From SZUA-584 sp964607965 (GTDB lineage Bacteria > Bacillota > Clostridia > Christensenellales > SZUA-584), in the NCBI GenBank assembly GCA_964607965.1, contig CAZSMH010000002.1, forward strand, positions 1 to 51,742: 51,742 bases of DNA, given 5' to 3'. The translations under genes were made by a program, and so were the position numbers. The notes beneath the pieces are model-generated. The model did not search any database. It saw only the letters and a list, made by a program, of their open reading frames with translations, and was not told the DNA's origin. Of the stretch, positions 33,127 through 41,809 are shown piece after piece; the first letter of the stretch is position 1; every line of letters begins with the position of its first letter.

Positions 33127-34296
33127 TTATCTTGAAAAAGTCCGCATACGGATTGTACCGTCTATGCTTTTTATTTTATCTACTGTATCGACGGGCACTA
33201 TATCATCAAGGTTAATAATAGTGTATGCAATCTCGCCTTTTGATTTGTTGACCATATCTGTTATATTTGCACCCGATTCCGCAAGCAGTGCCGTCATCTG
33301 CCTGACCATGCCGGAAATGTTTTTATGTATTACAGCAATTCTAAATTTTCCGGTAAACGGCAACTCTATTGCCGGCATATTAACAGAATTTACTACATTA
33401 CCCGATTCAAAATATTCTTTAAGCTGCTTTGCAGCCATGCGGGCACAGTTTTCTTCGGATTCGGGCGTGGATGCGCCAAGATGAGGTATACAGATAATAC
33501 GCTCGTCGTCAAGCAGGTTGTCGCTTGGGAAATCGGTAACGTACTGTTTTACTTTTCCTGTATCAAGAGCACTTAAAAGAGAGTCATGGTTAATAAGCCC
33601 GTTGCGTGCAAAATTCAAAAGCACCACGCCGTTTTTCATTTTTGCAATCTCATCCGTATCGATAAAGCTTTTTGTATTGTCCATAAGAGGTATATGCAAA
33701 GTAATAAAATCTGCATTCGAAAGAAGGGCATCCAGATTAATAGCCCTTTTAACGTCATGGTCAAGCCCCCAGGCCGATTCCACAGAAATATACGGATCAT
33801 ATCCTATAACGGCCATGCCAAGCGCACGTGCGGAGTTGGCAACCATCACGCCTATAGCGCCAAGTCCTATAACGCCGAGAGTTTTACCGGCAAGCTCCGG
33901 TCCGACGAACTGTTTTTTACCCTGTTCAATAAGTGGGAGAACATCATCGCCTTTGCCGTGCAGCGTTTTTACCCATTTTGTGGCGGCTATAATATGCCGG
34001 CTGGCCAGCAGCATTCCTGCAAGCACCAGTTCTTTTACGCCGTTGGCGTTGGCGCCCGGGGTGTTAAACACAACAATACCCTTCTGTGCGCATTCATCTA
34101 CCGGTATATTATTAACACCTGCGCCAGCTCTTGCTATTGCGATAAGATTTTCGGGAAACTGCATGCCGCGGCATTTTGCACTTCTTACGAGAATTGCATC
34201 GTAATCTTTATAGTCTTCGCTTATCTGATACTTATCCTTGGGAAGGTAGTGGTAAACAGTATCAGAAATAGCATTCATTTTTTTAATTTTAAACAT
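33127..34296 (-). CDS. serA: D-3-phosphoglycerate dehydrogenase, short ACT form
   Basis: First step of serine synthesis: oxidises 3-phosphoglycerate to 3-phosphohydroxypyruvate with NAD+. The 389-residue protein has the substrate domain with ARAGAGVNNIPVDECA, the Rossmann motif GLGAIGVMVANSA, LNFARNGLIN (arginine), and the catalytic Glu-His pair around DDERIICIPHLGASTPESEEN. The C-terminal ACT domain begins at about FRIAVIHKNISGMVRQMTALL and probably gives serine feedback control, though the ASB domain of longer enzymes is absent. The ATG at 34296 is seven bases after AAGGAG; an earlier ATG lies before it. It follows serC by 28 bases. Confidence 0.95.
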   Translation of the reverse strand: MFKIKKMNAISDTVYHYLPKDKYQISEDYKDYDAILVRSAKCRGMQFPENLIAIARAGAGVNNIPVDECAQKGIVVFNTPGANANGVKELVLAGMLLASRHIIAATKWVKTLHGKGDDVLPLIEQGKKQFVGPELAGKTLGVIGLGAIGVMVANSARALGMAVIGYDPYISVESAWGLDHDVKRAINLDALLSNADFITLHIPLMDNTKSFIDTDEIAKMKNGVVLLNFARNGLINHDSLLSALDTGKVKQYVTDFPSDNLLDDERIICIPHLGASTPESEENCARMAAKQLKEYFESGNVVNSVNMPAIELPFTGKFRIAVIHKNISGMVRQMTALLAESGANITDMVNKSKGEIAYTIINLDDIVPVDTVDKIKSIDGTIRMRTFSR

Positions 34297-34324
34297 AATA
34301 AGCTCCTTACGCAATCCAAAACAA

Positions 34325-35401
34325 TTACGCTTTTTTTTCAAAATCCTTCATAAACTCAATAAGCTTTTCTATACCCTCTATAGGCATTGCGTTATATATG
34401 CTGGCGCGCATACCGCCTACGCTTCTATGCCCTTTAATATTTACAATTCCGTACGATTTAGCCTCGGCGACAAATTTTTTATCAAGTTCGGTATCGCCTG
34501 TTACAAATGTTACGTTCATAATGGAACGATCTTTTTTGTTGGCAGTGGGCTTGAAAAGCGAAGAACTGTCAAGATAGCCGTACAGCATAGCTGCCTTTTT
34601 CTCGTTATATGCCTGCATGGCTGCAATACCGCCGTTTTTAAGCAGGTAGGAAAAAACAAGACCCGAAACATAAATGCCGTAAGTAGGCGGCGTATTATAC
34701 ATTGAATCGTTTTTAACATATATGCTGTAATCAAGCATTGAAGGCGTATTGTTCGGTGCTTTGCCTACAAGATCGTCGCGTATTAAAACTACCGTTACGC
34801 CTGCAGGCCCTATGTTCTTTTGTGCCCCTGCGTATATAAGACCGTAATCCCGCACATTTATTTTTTCGGATAAAATATTAGAAGACATATCCGTAACAAT
34901 AGGCAGCCCGTTTGTATCCGGCAATTTGGTATAACGCGTACCGTAAATGGTGTTGTTCTGCGTTATATGAACATAATCCGCAGGCTCTGAAAACATTTCT
35001 TTATTTATTTTCGGAATGTAGGAATAGGTTTTGTCTTCCGATGAAGCGGGCACAATTACTTCTCCAACTTTTTTTGCTTCAGAAATTGCTTTTTTTGCGA
35101 ACTGTCCTGTATTTATATAGTAAGCGCGCCCGTGAGTTGTCATAAGATTAATAGGCACCATAGAAAACTGCATTGATGCGCCGCCCTGTATAAACAGCAC
35201 ATGGTAATTGTCCGGAACGGATAAAAGTTCGCGCAAGTCTGCCTTTGCTTTCTGGTGGATTTCCTCATAATCCGCAGAACGATGACTCATCTCCATAACA
35301 GACATGCCGCTGTTTTCGTAAAAAACGAGTTCCTGCTCGGCTTGCTGCAGCACAGCTTCAGGCAAACAGGCAGGGCCGGCGGAGAAGTTATAAATTTTCA
35401 T
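34325..35401 (-). CDS. serC: Phosphoserine aminotransferase
   Basis: PLP enzyme that converts 3-phosphohydroxypyruvate and glutamate to phosphoserine. The 358-residue protein starts YNFSAGPACLPEAVLQQA and shows MSHRSADYEEI, FIQGGASMQFSMVPIN, the PLP-lysine region IYAGAQKNIGPAGVTVV (Lys in AQKN), and the C-terminal GHRSVGGMRASIYNAMP with the two arginines that bind substrate phosphate and carboxylate. Length is normal. AGGAGG lies seven bases before ATG. It heads the serC-serA-ppi operon; a serB is not present in the window. Confidence 0.96.
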   Translation of the reverse strand: MKIYNFSAGPACLPEAVLQQAEQELVFYENSGMSVMEMSHRSADYEEIHQKAKADLRELLSVPDNYHVLFIQGGASMQFSMVPINLMTTHGRAYYINTGQFAKKAISEAKKVGEVIVPASSEDKTYSYIPKINKEMFSEPADYVHITQNNTIYGTRYTKLPDTNGLPIVTDMSSNILSEKINVRDYGLIYAGAQKNIGPAGVTVVLIRDDLVGKAPNNTPSMLDYSIYVKNDSMYNTPPTYGIYVSGLVFSYLLKNGGIAAMQAYNEKKAAMLYGYLDSSSLFKPTANKKDRSIMNVTFVTGDTELDKKFVAEAKSYGIVNIKGHRSVGGMRASIYNAMPIEGIEKLIEFMKDFEKKA

Positions 35402-35475
35402 TAGTATACCTCCTAATATACATCATAAATTCATATATAAACTATGATAAAAAAATAACAAACTTTTTTTAATTC

Positions 35476-35504
35476 ATTATATGCACCTGCATCTGTAAAT
35501 GCAA
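35476..35504 (-). promoter_or_regulatory. Sigma-A promoter for serC-serA-ppi
   Basis: On the minus strand TTGCAT (35499-35504) and TATAAT (35476-35481) with a 17-bp spacer. Confidence 0.7.
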
Positions 35505-35608
35505 GCTGTTATGCATGCTGCGATGCCGATTTTTTTGCCTTATAAAGTATAATACATCTTTTTTAACTTGTATACTACTTTGCAGATTTGGTATAAAAGT
35601 ATATTGTC

Positions 35609-35637
35609 TTGACAACCATTTTTGCTTGCCATATAAT
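35609..35637 (+). promoter_or_regulatory. Consensus sigma-A promoter for greA-lysS
   Basis: A perfect match: TTGACA (35609-35614), 17-bp spacer, TATAAT (35632-35637). It implies a leader of about 105 bases before the greA start; no riboswitch is evident in that leader. Confidence 0.9.
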
Positions 35638-35750
35638 CACCATATTATAAAAATGGCAGGCATCAACCTAATACAGACGGCTTTGCTGGTATATTGACGT
35701 TTAAAAAGCACATATTATCTAAACAAACGATTATCTCTCTGGAGGCGTAC

Positions 35751-36239
35751 ATGACAAACGAGCAAGTCATACTCACAAAAGATGGTTTACGAGAAAAGCA
35801 GGAGAAACTGGATTTTCTTAAAACTGTCAGAAGAGCGCAGGTTTCCGAGCAAATCAAGGAAGCCCGAGCTTTTGGTGATCTTTCCGAAAATGCCGAATAT
35901 GACGAAGCAAAAAATGAGCAAGCCCGAGTTGAAACAGAAATCGCACGACTGGAAAAGCTTTTAAGGAATGCCGTAATAGTGGACGATACTGATATCGATA
36001 TATCTGCCGTGGGCATAGGGACAACAGTTAGAATACTCGATACTGAGTATAATGAAGAGGCGGTATATTTAATTGTTGGTTCAGTAGAAGCTGACGCAGA
36101 TAGGAACCGTATTTCCAATGAATCACCTGTCGGAGCTGCATTGATGGGTAAAAAAGTCGGCGATGTGGCAGAGGTTATTACACCGGGAGGCAGTTTCACT
36201 TTGAAAGTTCTCGAAATAAAAAAGCAGGGCGAGTCTTGA
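35751..36239 (+). CDS. greA: Transcription elongation factor GreA
   Basis: Stimulates RNA cleavage by backtracked RNA polymerase. The 162-residue protein has the N-terminal antiparallel coiled coil (ILTKDGLREKQEKLDFLKTV to EIARLEKLLRNAVIV, about residues 6-78), with the acidic tip DLSENAEYDEAK that reaches the active site, then the FKBP-like domain SPVGAALMGKKVGDVAEV. The ATG at 35751 follows GGAGG by five bases. The stop codon overlaps lysS (TGATG), giving the greA-lysS operon that many Firmicutes share. Confidence 0.97.
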   Translation: MTNEQVILTKDGLREKQEKLDFLKTVRRAQVSEQIKEARAFGDLSENAEYDEAKNEQARVETEIARLEKLLRNAVIVDDTDIDISAVGIGTTVRILDTEYNEEAVYLIVGSVEADADRNRISNESPVGAALMGKKVGDVAEVITPGGSFTLKVLEIKKQGES

Positions 36240-37726
36240 TGGATAACGATATTCAGCCATCGGAGCAACTCAGCGAAATACTATTGGTAAGAAGGGATAA
36301 GCTTGACGAGCTGCGACGGCAGGGTCGGGATCCTTTTTTGCTTACCCGTTTTGATAAAACACACAGCTCCGACAACATTCTGTCCGATTACGATAGCCTT
36401 GAGGGCAGTATTGTACGAGTTGCGGGAAGAATTATGTCCAAACGCGTTATGGGAAAGGCCAGCTTTTCTCATATTTCGGATTTTGGCGGACAGATACAGC
36501 TTTATGTTCGCAAAGACATTATAGGGGACGAGCCATATGCTGCATACAAAAAGCTTGATATCGGCGATATAATAGGAGTTAAAGGAGAGGTATTCAAAAC
36601 CAATGCAGGCGAGATTTCTGTTAAGGCGCATACCGTTGTTTTGCTTGCAAAGTCGCTTATTCCGCTGCCGGAAAAATTTCACGGTCTTAAAGACACCGAT
36701 CTTCGGTACCGCCAGCGCTATGTGGACTTAATAGTCAACCCGGAAGTTAAGAAAACATTCCTGCTGCGTTCCCGTATTATAAAAGAAATACGCGATTATC
36801 TCGACGGCTTAGGATATATTGAAGTTGAGACGCCGGTGCTTTTAAGCGAAGCGGGCGGAGCCGCAGCACGGCCTTTTAAAACTCACCACAACACGCTGGA
36901 TATTGATATGTATCTGCGTATTGCTACGGAACTGCATTTAAAACGGCTTATTGTTGGCGGTTTTGAAAAAGTATATGAGATTGGACGGATATTCAGAAAC
37001 GAAGGAATGTCCGTAAAACATAATCCTGAGTTTACTACGATCGAGCTTTATCAGGCTTATGCAAATGTTGACGATATGATGGATCTTTGCGAAAATATAT
37101 TCTGCCGCTGCGCAAAGAAGCTTTTAGGAGATGTAAAAATAGAGTATCAGGGCGTTGCTGTAGATTTAACGCAGCCATGGAAGAGAATTTCCATGCTGGA
37201 TGCGGTTAAAGAACATACAGGTGCGGACTTTTCAGCATGCACGGATGAAAAGGCGCGCGAAATTGCCAAGAAAATCGGGCTTGAGGAGACAGATAAGCTG
37301 CATACGCGGGGAGAGTGTTTGTACGCAGCTTTTGAAAATTTTGTGGAGAGCAAGCTTATAGAGCCTACTTTTATTACCGGATACCCGGTTGAGGTCTCGC
37401 CTTTAGCTAAAAAGAGTCCGGACGAGCCCTGGCTTACCGAACGTTTTGAACTGTTTATAACAGGGCGTGAACTGGCCAATGCTTTTTCGGAGCTTAACGA
37501 CCCTGCCGACCAGCGTGCGCGGTTTGCAGAGCAGTCCAAACAGCGGGCGCAGGGCAACGATGAAGCGCATGTTACGGATGAAGATTTTATAACCGCTCTG
37601 GAATACGGCATGCCTCCTACCGGAGGTATGGGCATTGGCATAGACCGGTTAGTTATGCTGATGACAGACAGCGCGTCTATTCGCGATGTTATACTGTTCC
37701 CGACAATGAAGCCAAAGTGCGAATGA
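36239..37726 (+). CDS. lysS: Lysyl-tRNA synthetase, class II
   Basis: Charges tRNA-Lys. The 495-residue protein has the N-terminal OB-fold anticodon-binding domain (VRVAGRIMSKRVMGKASFSHI, about 60-150), class II motif 1 around RYVDLIVNPEVKKTFLLRSR, motif 2 around FRNEGMSVKHNPEFT, and motif 3 GMPPTGGMGIGIDRLVMLM near the C terminus. Length matches the bacterial LysS. The ATG overlaps the greA stop by one base (TGATG), so coupling is likely. It ends 28 bases before a strong terminator hairpin. Confidence 0.97.
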   Translation: MDNDIQPSEQLSEILLVRRDKLDELRRQGRDPFLLTRFDKTHSSDNILSDYDSLEGSIVRVAGRIMSKRVMGKASFSHISDFGGQIQLYVRKDIIGDEPYAAYKKLDIGDIIGVKGEVFKTNAGEISVKAHTVVLLAKSLIPLPEKFHGLKDTDLRYRQRYVDLIVNPEVKKTFLLRSRIIKEIRDYLDGLGYIEVETPVLLSEAGGAAARPFKTHHNTLDIDMYLRIATELHLKRLIVGGFEKVYEIGRIFRNEGMSVKHNPEFTTIELYQAYANVDDMMDLCENIFCRCAKKLLGDVKIEYQGVAVDLTQPWKRISMLDAVKEHTGADFSACTDEKAREIAKKIGLEETDKLHTRGECLYAAFENFVESKLIEPTFITGYPVEVSPLAKKSPDEPWLTERFELFITGRELANAFSELNDPADQRARFAEQSKQRAQGNDEAHVTDEDFITALEYGMPPTGGMGIGIDRLVMLMTDSASIRDVILFPTMKPKCE

Positions 37727-37754
37727 GCCTTTTGGCTCTTAAATATATTCAAGG

Positions 37755-37788
37755 CGTCCGGGCGAAACAGTATCGTCCGGACGTTTTA
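37755..37788 (+). terminator. Terminator after lysS
   Basis: A perfect 7-bp GC-rich stem (CGTCCGG / CCGGACG) with a 15-base loop, followed by TTTTACTTT on the plus strand. Confidence 0.85.
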
Positions 37789-37805
37789 CTTTCTCCGTGA
37801 CGGCT

Positions 37806-38888
37806 TTACACCGCATAGCTAAGTATAGTATTTAGTATTTCCGCCGCTTTTTTGTCTGTCTTGTCAAAGTTCATATACGGTATATAATATCCTTCCAGTA
37901 TGTCATGCTGTTTCTTTGCCTTTTTCAACGAACTTACGGCTGCATCAAGAAGCGTTTTGTAGCCCTGCACATCAAAATTAACCGTTTCTTTTTGTGCATC
38001 AATTAAGGCGGCATTTTCATACTTGTCTAAATCAATTGCCGTCCCTTTGCTTACTGTATTTAATATGATATCATTTGACATTACCGCCAGCTTTTTATCC
38101 GGAATTATCACGTGTTCTATTCGCGCTTCCGGCGCCATAGGGCTGTAATAAATTTCGGTATTTATGCCCCTGATAAAAGCTTCGTATGATATGCTGTCAA
38201 GCAACTGTGATGCAATGCTGCCAAAACCGTTATTAACAACAAATACATCATATGTGCAGTCGGTCAATGTGTTTGCAAGGCTGATAATGCCGGAGGGCGT
38301 AATGCCACTCGCAAATAATTTCCTTGCTTTGCCGGGCTTGTTTGACGGTTTTTCTTTTAAATATGTATCAATAATGTTTCTTGGCTCTAAATATGCCCCT
38401 GCCTTATTTGCCGCATTATCATATATTTCCGCAAGGTCGTCTGTTATTTTTTTTGCGGCGGCAATGTATTTGTATGCGCGTTTGAACAGCCGTCCGATTT
38501 CTGCGTTACACTGCATTATCTCGCTTTTATTTTTTTTAATCATTGGGGCATCCCAGTATTCGCCGAGATTTATTATCTCGTCAACCGCGCCGGGATTAAC
38601 AGGGTCTGTTACATGCGGGGCAGTGCCGTCTATAATAGCAGCTTTAAGCTCGGGTATTACTATGCCGTCGAGAGAATCCGGGTCGGACGAGCAATGCATA
38701 TATTCTATATCAAACCCGGCGCCGCTTATCCCGGATGCGATTTTTTTCATAAATGTCGATTTGCCGACACCGGGGCCGCCTTTTAAGCAGAATATGCGGT
38801 TAGCCTCCTGTTGCGGCAGTATATGCTGATAATACGAGTAAAAACCAATACTGGTGTTGTTGCCGGGAAACATGTGTCTTTGAGCCAT
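37806..38888 (-). CDS. P-loop ATPase of unknown role (PRK06851-like)
   Basis: A 360-residue protein of a Firmicutes P-loop family normally built of two tandem NTPase domains. The first domain carries a canonical Walker A, FCLKGGPGVGKSTFMKKIA (about residues 32-50), and CSSDPDSLDGIVIPELKAA. The second domain, starting near GITPSGIISLANTLTD, should carry a second P-loop, but here the equivalent segment reads VFVVNNGFGSIASQLLDSI, with no GK[ST]. The ATG at 38888 follows GAGGTG by five bases. No partner gene is adjacent; function unknown, possibly spore- or stress-associated in other Firmicutes (weak). Confidence 0.75.
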   Translation of the reverse strand: MAQRHMFPGNNTSIGFYSYYQHILPQQEANRIFCLKGGPGVGKSTFMKKIASGISGAGFDIEYMHCSSDPDSLDGIVIPELKAAIIDGTAPHVTDPVNPGAVDEIINLGEYWDAPMIKKNKSEIMQCNAEIGRLFKRAYKYIAAAKKITDDLAEIYDNAANKAGAYLEPRNIIDTYLKEKPSNKPGKARKLFASGITPSGIISLANTLTDCTYDVFVVNNGFGSIASQLLDSISYEAFIRGINTEIYYSPMAPEARIEHVIIPDKKLAVMSNDIILNTVSKGTAIDLDKYENAALIDAQKETVNFDVQGYKTLLDAAVSSLKKAKKQHDILEGYYIPYMNFDKTDKKAAEILNTILSYAV

Positions 38889-39049
38889 ATTAACACCTCG
38901 TTTCAAATAATACAGTCTATGCTTTTTTGCATAAAAAATTGTTTGAAATATTGCGCATTTAAACTGTACTTAGATAGTATTCGAAAAAAGCCGGCACAAT
39001 ATTTTAAATATATAAATGGTAAATAATAAAGCTTAAGCTATTTAGTATA

Positions 39050-39850
39050 TTATTGTATGTCTTTATAGAAATGCTGATAATCTTTATAGCTGCGCCAGTT
39101 TCCGCCCCATGTCCAGCCGTACTCCGTAAAAAGCTTGTAGCACAAATCGTTCTTGTCTATTTTGCCAGGAAAGTCTAGTGAACGGTCTTTATATTCGGCT
39201 CCGTTTTCCGGCGATACTTTATCATCGTCAACGAACGGGTTTAGCTTAGGGTTTATATCTATTGCCATACCAAAGCTGTGCAGTGAAAGAGAATTCGAGC
39301 CGGAGACAAGACGGTAGTTAAACGCCGAAGTGTTGTTTGCTGCCATTGAAAGATTGTCGTCTCCGCCGAAATCGTCTATCAGCCTTACCGACTCAAGCGG
39401 GTACTTTTCCAAAAACAGCCGGTAAAAAATATTAGTTACTTCATCAGCAAGTTTAGCATTGACAATAAGTTCACCCTCTTTTATCTCTCCGTTAAAATCG
39501 TAATGAAGAAGCTTAATATAGCGAAGATCCTCATAACTTATTATACAATCATCTTTGGGATAGCTTTTGCCCGTAATACGTGATTTTACAGCATCGCTTA
39601 GCTCCGTATAGTAAAAACCTTCAGCAAGTTCAACTTTTTTTAAATCGTCTTTCGATTTTTGTGTAACCACAGGGGTAAAGGAAGTTGTCGGAGCAGGCGA
39701 AATAACTAAAGAAGGTATTTCTATAGGCACGCAAGTTTGCTCAGGCTCTGCAGTTTGCTCATTCATTTCATCTGAACAAGCAGTTGTGCAAACCAACAAA
39801 CACAATATTACAATAAAAATCATTTTCTTAATCATAATAAAAAAATCCAT
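39050..39850 (-). CDS. M15 family peptidase lipoprotein (D-Ala or L-Ala-D-Glu peptidase)
   Basis: A secreted, lipid-anchored zinc peptidase acting on peptidoglycan peptides. A signal peptide (IKKMIFIVILCLLVCTTAC) ends in a lipobox with Cys near residue 25, followed by a Ser/Pro/Thr-rich linker. The C-terminal catalytic domain shows LHSFGMAIDINPKLNPFV (zinc ligands His and Asp) and DYQHFYKDI at the end (third ligand His), which fits the M15C group (CwlK-like, VanY relatives). The length of 266 residues is normal. The start is uncertain: two in-frame ATGs lie five codons apart with weak ribosome-binding sites. It stands alone, with the ATPase gene downstream. Confidence 0.85.
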   Translation of the reverse strand: MDFFIMIKKMIFIVILCLLVCTTACSDEMNEQTAEPEQTCVPIEIPSLVISPAPTTSFTPVVTQKSKDDLKKVELAEGFYYTELSDAVKSRITGKSYPKDDCIISYEDLRYIKLLHYDFNGEIKEGELIVNAKLADEVTNIFYRLFLEKYPLESVRLIDDFGGDDNLSMAANNTSAFNYRLVSGSNSLSLHSFGMAIDINPKLNPFVDDDKVSPENGAEYKDRSLDFPGKIDKNDLCYKLFTEYGWTWGGNWRSYKDYQHFYKDIQ

Positions 39851-39947
39851 TTTTGCTGTCTAACTTGATTTAATATAGCATTTTTTGATTAAGAGCTCAA
39901 ATATAAACTAATACTCTTTGCTCTTTACGTTTATATGTTATAAGGTA

Positions 39948-39953
39948 TATAAT
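39948..39953 (+). promoter_or_regulatory. -10 box for the ComFB-like gene
   Basis: TATAAT lies about 95 bases before the gene, with TTTACG 18 bp upstream as a weak -35. The 39851-40048 gap is otherwise AT-rich and featureless. Confidence 0.35.
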
Positions 39954-40048
39954 ATCAATAAGAACATATGATATTTGTTTTAACAATAAGAACTAAAATA
40001 ATGCGCATCAAAGCTGTATAAGTATATGACTTGCTTTAGGGGTGGAGA

Positions 40049-40348
40049 ATGGAGAACAAGCCTTCGGAAAAGACTAAAAGCACAGATTTGATACTGGTTA
40101 ATATAGTTGAGGAGATTGTGCGGGATAAAACGGCTAAACTGATGAAGACCATTGATATGTGCCAGTGCGAAACGTGTTATCTTAATGCCTGTGCAATTGT
40201 GCTTAATACACGCGACCCTCTTTATGTGACGACTAAGAAAGGCGCTCTTCTTTCAAGGATATCAACTATTAATTATGCCTACCAAACGGATTTAACCGTA
40301 GAAATACTAAAAGCGCTTATGATAGTTAAAAATTCACCTCGCCATTAG
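40049..40348 (+). CDS. Late competence development ComFB-like protein
   Basis: A 99-residue protein with the ComFB core: a helix, then MCQCETCYLNACAIVLNTRDPLYV, with four closely spaced cysteines (CxCxxCxxxxC) that could bind zinc, and SRISTINYAYQTDLTVEILKAL. In Bacillus ComFB is in the comF competence operon; in Clostridia homologues are often solitary and of unknown function. AGGGGTGGAG precedes the ATG. A terminator follows immediately, so it is a single-gene unit upstream of mnmE. Confidence 0.82.
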   Translation: MENKPSEKTKSTDLILVNIVEEIVRDKTAKLMKTIDMCQCETCYLNACAIVLNTRDPLYVTTKKGALLSRISTINYAYQTDLTVEILKALMIVKNSPRH

Positions 40349-40366
40349 TTTAAGATAAATATCGGA

Positions 40367-40388
40367 AAAGGGCGGAAGCTCTTTTTTT
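40367..40388 (+). terminator. Terminator after the ComFB-like gene
   Basis: A 7-bp stem (AAAGGGC / GCTCTTT, one G-U pair) closed by a stable GGAA tetraloop and followed by a T-run. Confidence 0.85.
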
Positions 40389-40434
40389 ATGCTTGGAAAG
40401 AATAGCTTGGATTATGTGCAAACAATAAAAACTG

Positions 40435-40443
40435 TGGTATTAT
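40435..40443 (+). promoter_or_regulatory. Extended -10 promoter for mnmE
   Basis: TGGTATTAT fits an extended -10 (TGn + TATTAT) about 27 bases before the mnmE start. Confidence 0.45.
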
Positions 40444-40469
40444 TATGCCGCAAAATAACGGAGGCGGCT

Positions 40470-41807
40470 ATGGATAACGATACAATTTATGCGCCTGCTA
40501 CGCCCAGCGGCGGAGCTATTGCAGTATTAAGGATATCGGGAAGCGGCGCACACCGCGTGCTTGACGCTGTTTTTATGAGTGCCAAAAGACCGGCGCATGC
40601 AGTTATATCCCATGGCTTTATTGTTGAAGGGGACAAACACATAGATGAAGTAATGGCAGTTAAATTTGACGCGCCGCGCAGTTATACCGGCGAAGATATG
40701 GCCGAAATATACTGCCATGGAGGAAAGATAAGCATTTCACGTATAATGGCTGCGCTTTCAATGCAGGGAGCACGGCTGGCGCTGCCCGGAGAGTTTACTA
40801 AACGAGCGTTTGAAGCGGGGAAGATGGACTTATCCGCTGCGGGTGCTGTTATGGAACTAATTGGGGCTAATTCGGCAGCGGCAGCCGATGCCGCGATGCG
40901 TCAGCTCTCGGGCGCACTCTTTGAGAAAATAACGCAGCTGCAAAAGCTGCTGACCGATGCGCTTTCCATTATAGAGGCCGGAATAGAATATCCCGAAGAG
41001 GACATTGAAGCGGATGTTAGAAGGGATGCAATGCCTTTGATTAAAAAGGCGCGCAAGGGCTGTTTGGTTTTGGCACAGACTTTTGAATCAGGCCGTTTGT
41101 TAAAAACAGGCGTTTCTGCGGCAATTGTCGGGCGTCCTAATGTAGGCAAATCGTCACTTTTTAATATGCTTCTAGGATACGACCGTGCTATAGTTACCGC
41201 TTTGCCGGGGACTACACGAGATGCAGTTGATGATGAAACGATATACTCTGGAATACCGCTTAGGCTTATAGACACAGCCGGACAGCGCAAGGCAAAGGAT
41301 GAAGCTGAACGTATCGGAGTAGAGCGTGCCATAAACGCAGCCAAAGGGGCGGATATAAAACTTTTTGTTATAGACAGGTCAACAGGAGTCACCGAACAGG
41401 ATAGAAGCATATTTGATACTCTTGAAGGCGATATTGTGGTTGTGCTTAACAAATGTGACTTAAAACCGGCGGTAACAGCAAAACAGTGCAATAAGATTTT
41501 CGGCCGCGATGTGATAGAAGTATGTGCCATAGACGGACAGGGCAGGGATGATCTTTTAGCGCGTATCCGGCCTGTTCAGAGCAGCAATGAAAATGATGTT
41601 ACGGTAACAAGCGAGCGCCACCGAGACTGTCTTTTTGCATCGGCGGCAAGCCTTCAGGCGGCGCAGGAAGCGTTTGATACGGTAGACCTTGACTGTGTTA
41701 CCATAGACATAAAGGAAGCATGGGACAGGCTAGGCGAGATAACCGGGCAGACCGCTGCTGAAGAAATTATAAACAGTATTTTTGAGACTTTTTGTTTGGG
41801 GAAATAA
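40470..41807 (+). CDS. mnmE: tRNA uridine-5-carboxymethylaminomethyl modification GTPase MnmE
   Basis: With MnmG it installs cmnm5 groups on U34 of certain tRNAs. The 445-residue protein has the folate-binding N-terminal domain (TIYAPATPSGGAIAVLRISG), the helical domain, and a G domain with GRPNVGKSSLFNMLLG (about residues 219-234), GTTRDAVDD, DTAGQRKAKDEAE and NKCD, ending with the catalytic C-terminal motif FCLGK (Cys-Leu-Gly-Lys, normally CIGK). The ATG at 40470 lies five bases after GGAGG; earlier in-frame starts lack a ribosome-binding site. It is followed by mnmG after two bases. Confidence 0.96.
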   Translation: MDNDTIYAPATPSGGAIAVLRISGSGAHRVLDAVFMSAKRPAHAVISHGFIVEGDKHIDEVMAVKFDAPRSYTGEDMAEIYCHGGKISISRIMAALSMQGARLALPGEFTKRAFEAGKMDLSAAGAVMELIGANSAAAADAAMRQLSGALFEKITQLQKLLTDALSIIEAGIEYPEEDIEADVRRDAMPLIKKARKGCLVLAQTFESGRLLKTGVSAAIVGRPNVGKSSLFNMLLGYDRAIVTALPGTTRDAVDDETIYSGIPLRLIDTAGQRKAKDEAERIGVERAINAAKGADIKLFVIDRSTGVTEQDRSIFDTLEGDIVVVLNKCDLKPAVTAKQCNKIFGRDVIEVCAIDGQGRDDLLARIRPVQSSNENDVTVTSERHRDCLFASAASLQAAQEAFDTVDLDCVTIDIKEAWDRLGEITGQTAAEEIINSIFETFCLGK

Positions 41808-41809
41808 GA

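Larger units (their letters stand above)
35402..35750. other. Divergent intergenic region, serC / greA
   Basis: About 350 AT-rich bases. It contains the serC promoter (35476-35504, minus strand) and the greA promoter (35609-35637, plus). The rest has only short open frames and no conserved RNA motif that I can identify. Confidence 0.5.
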
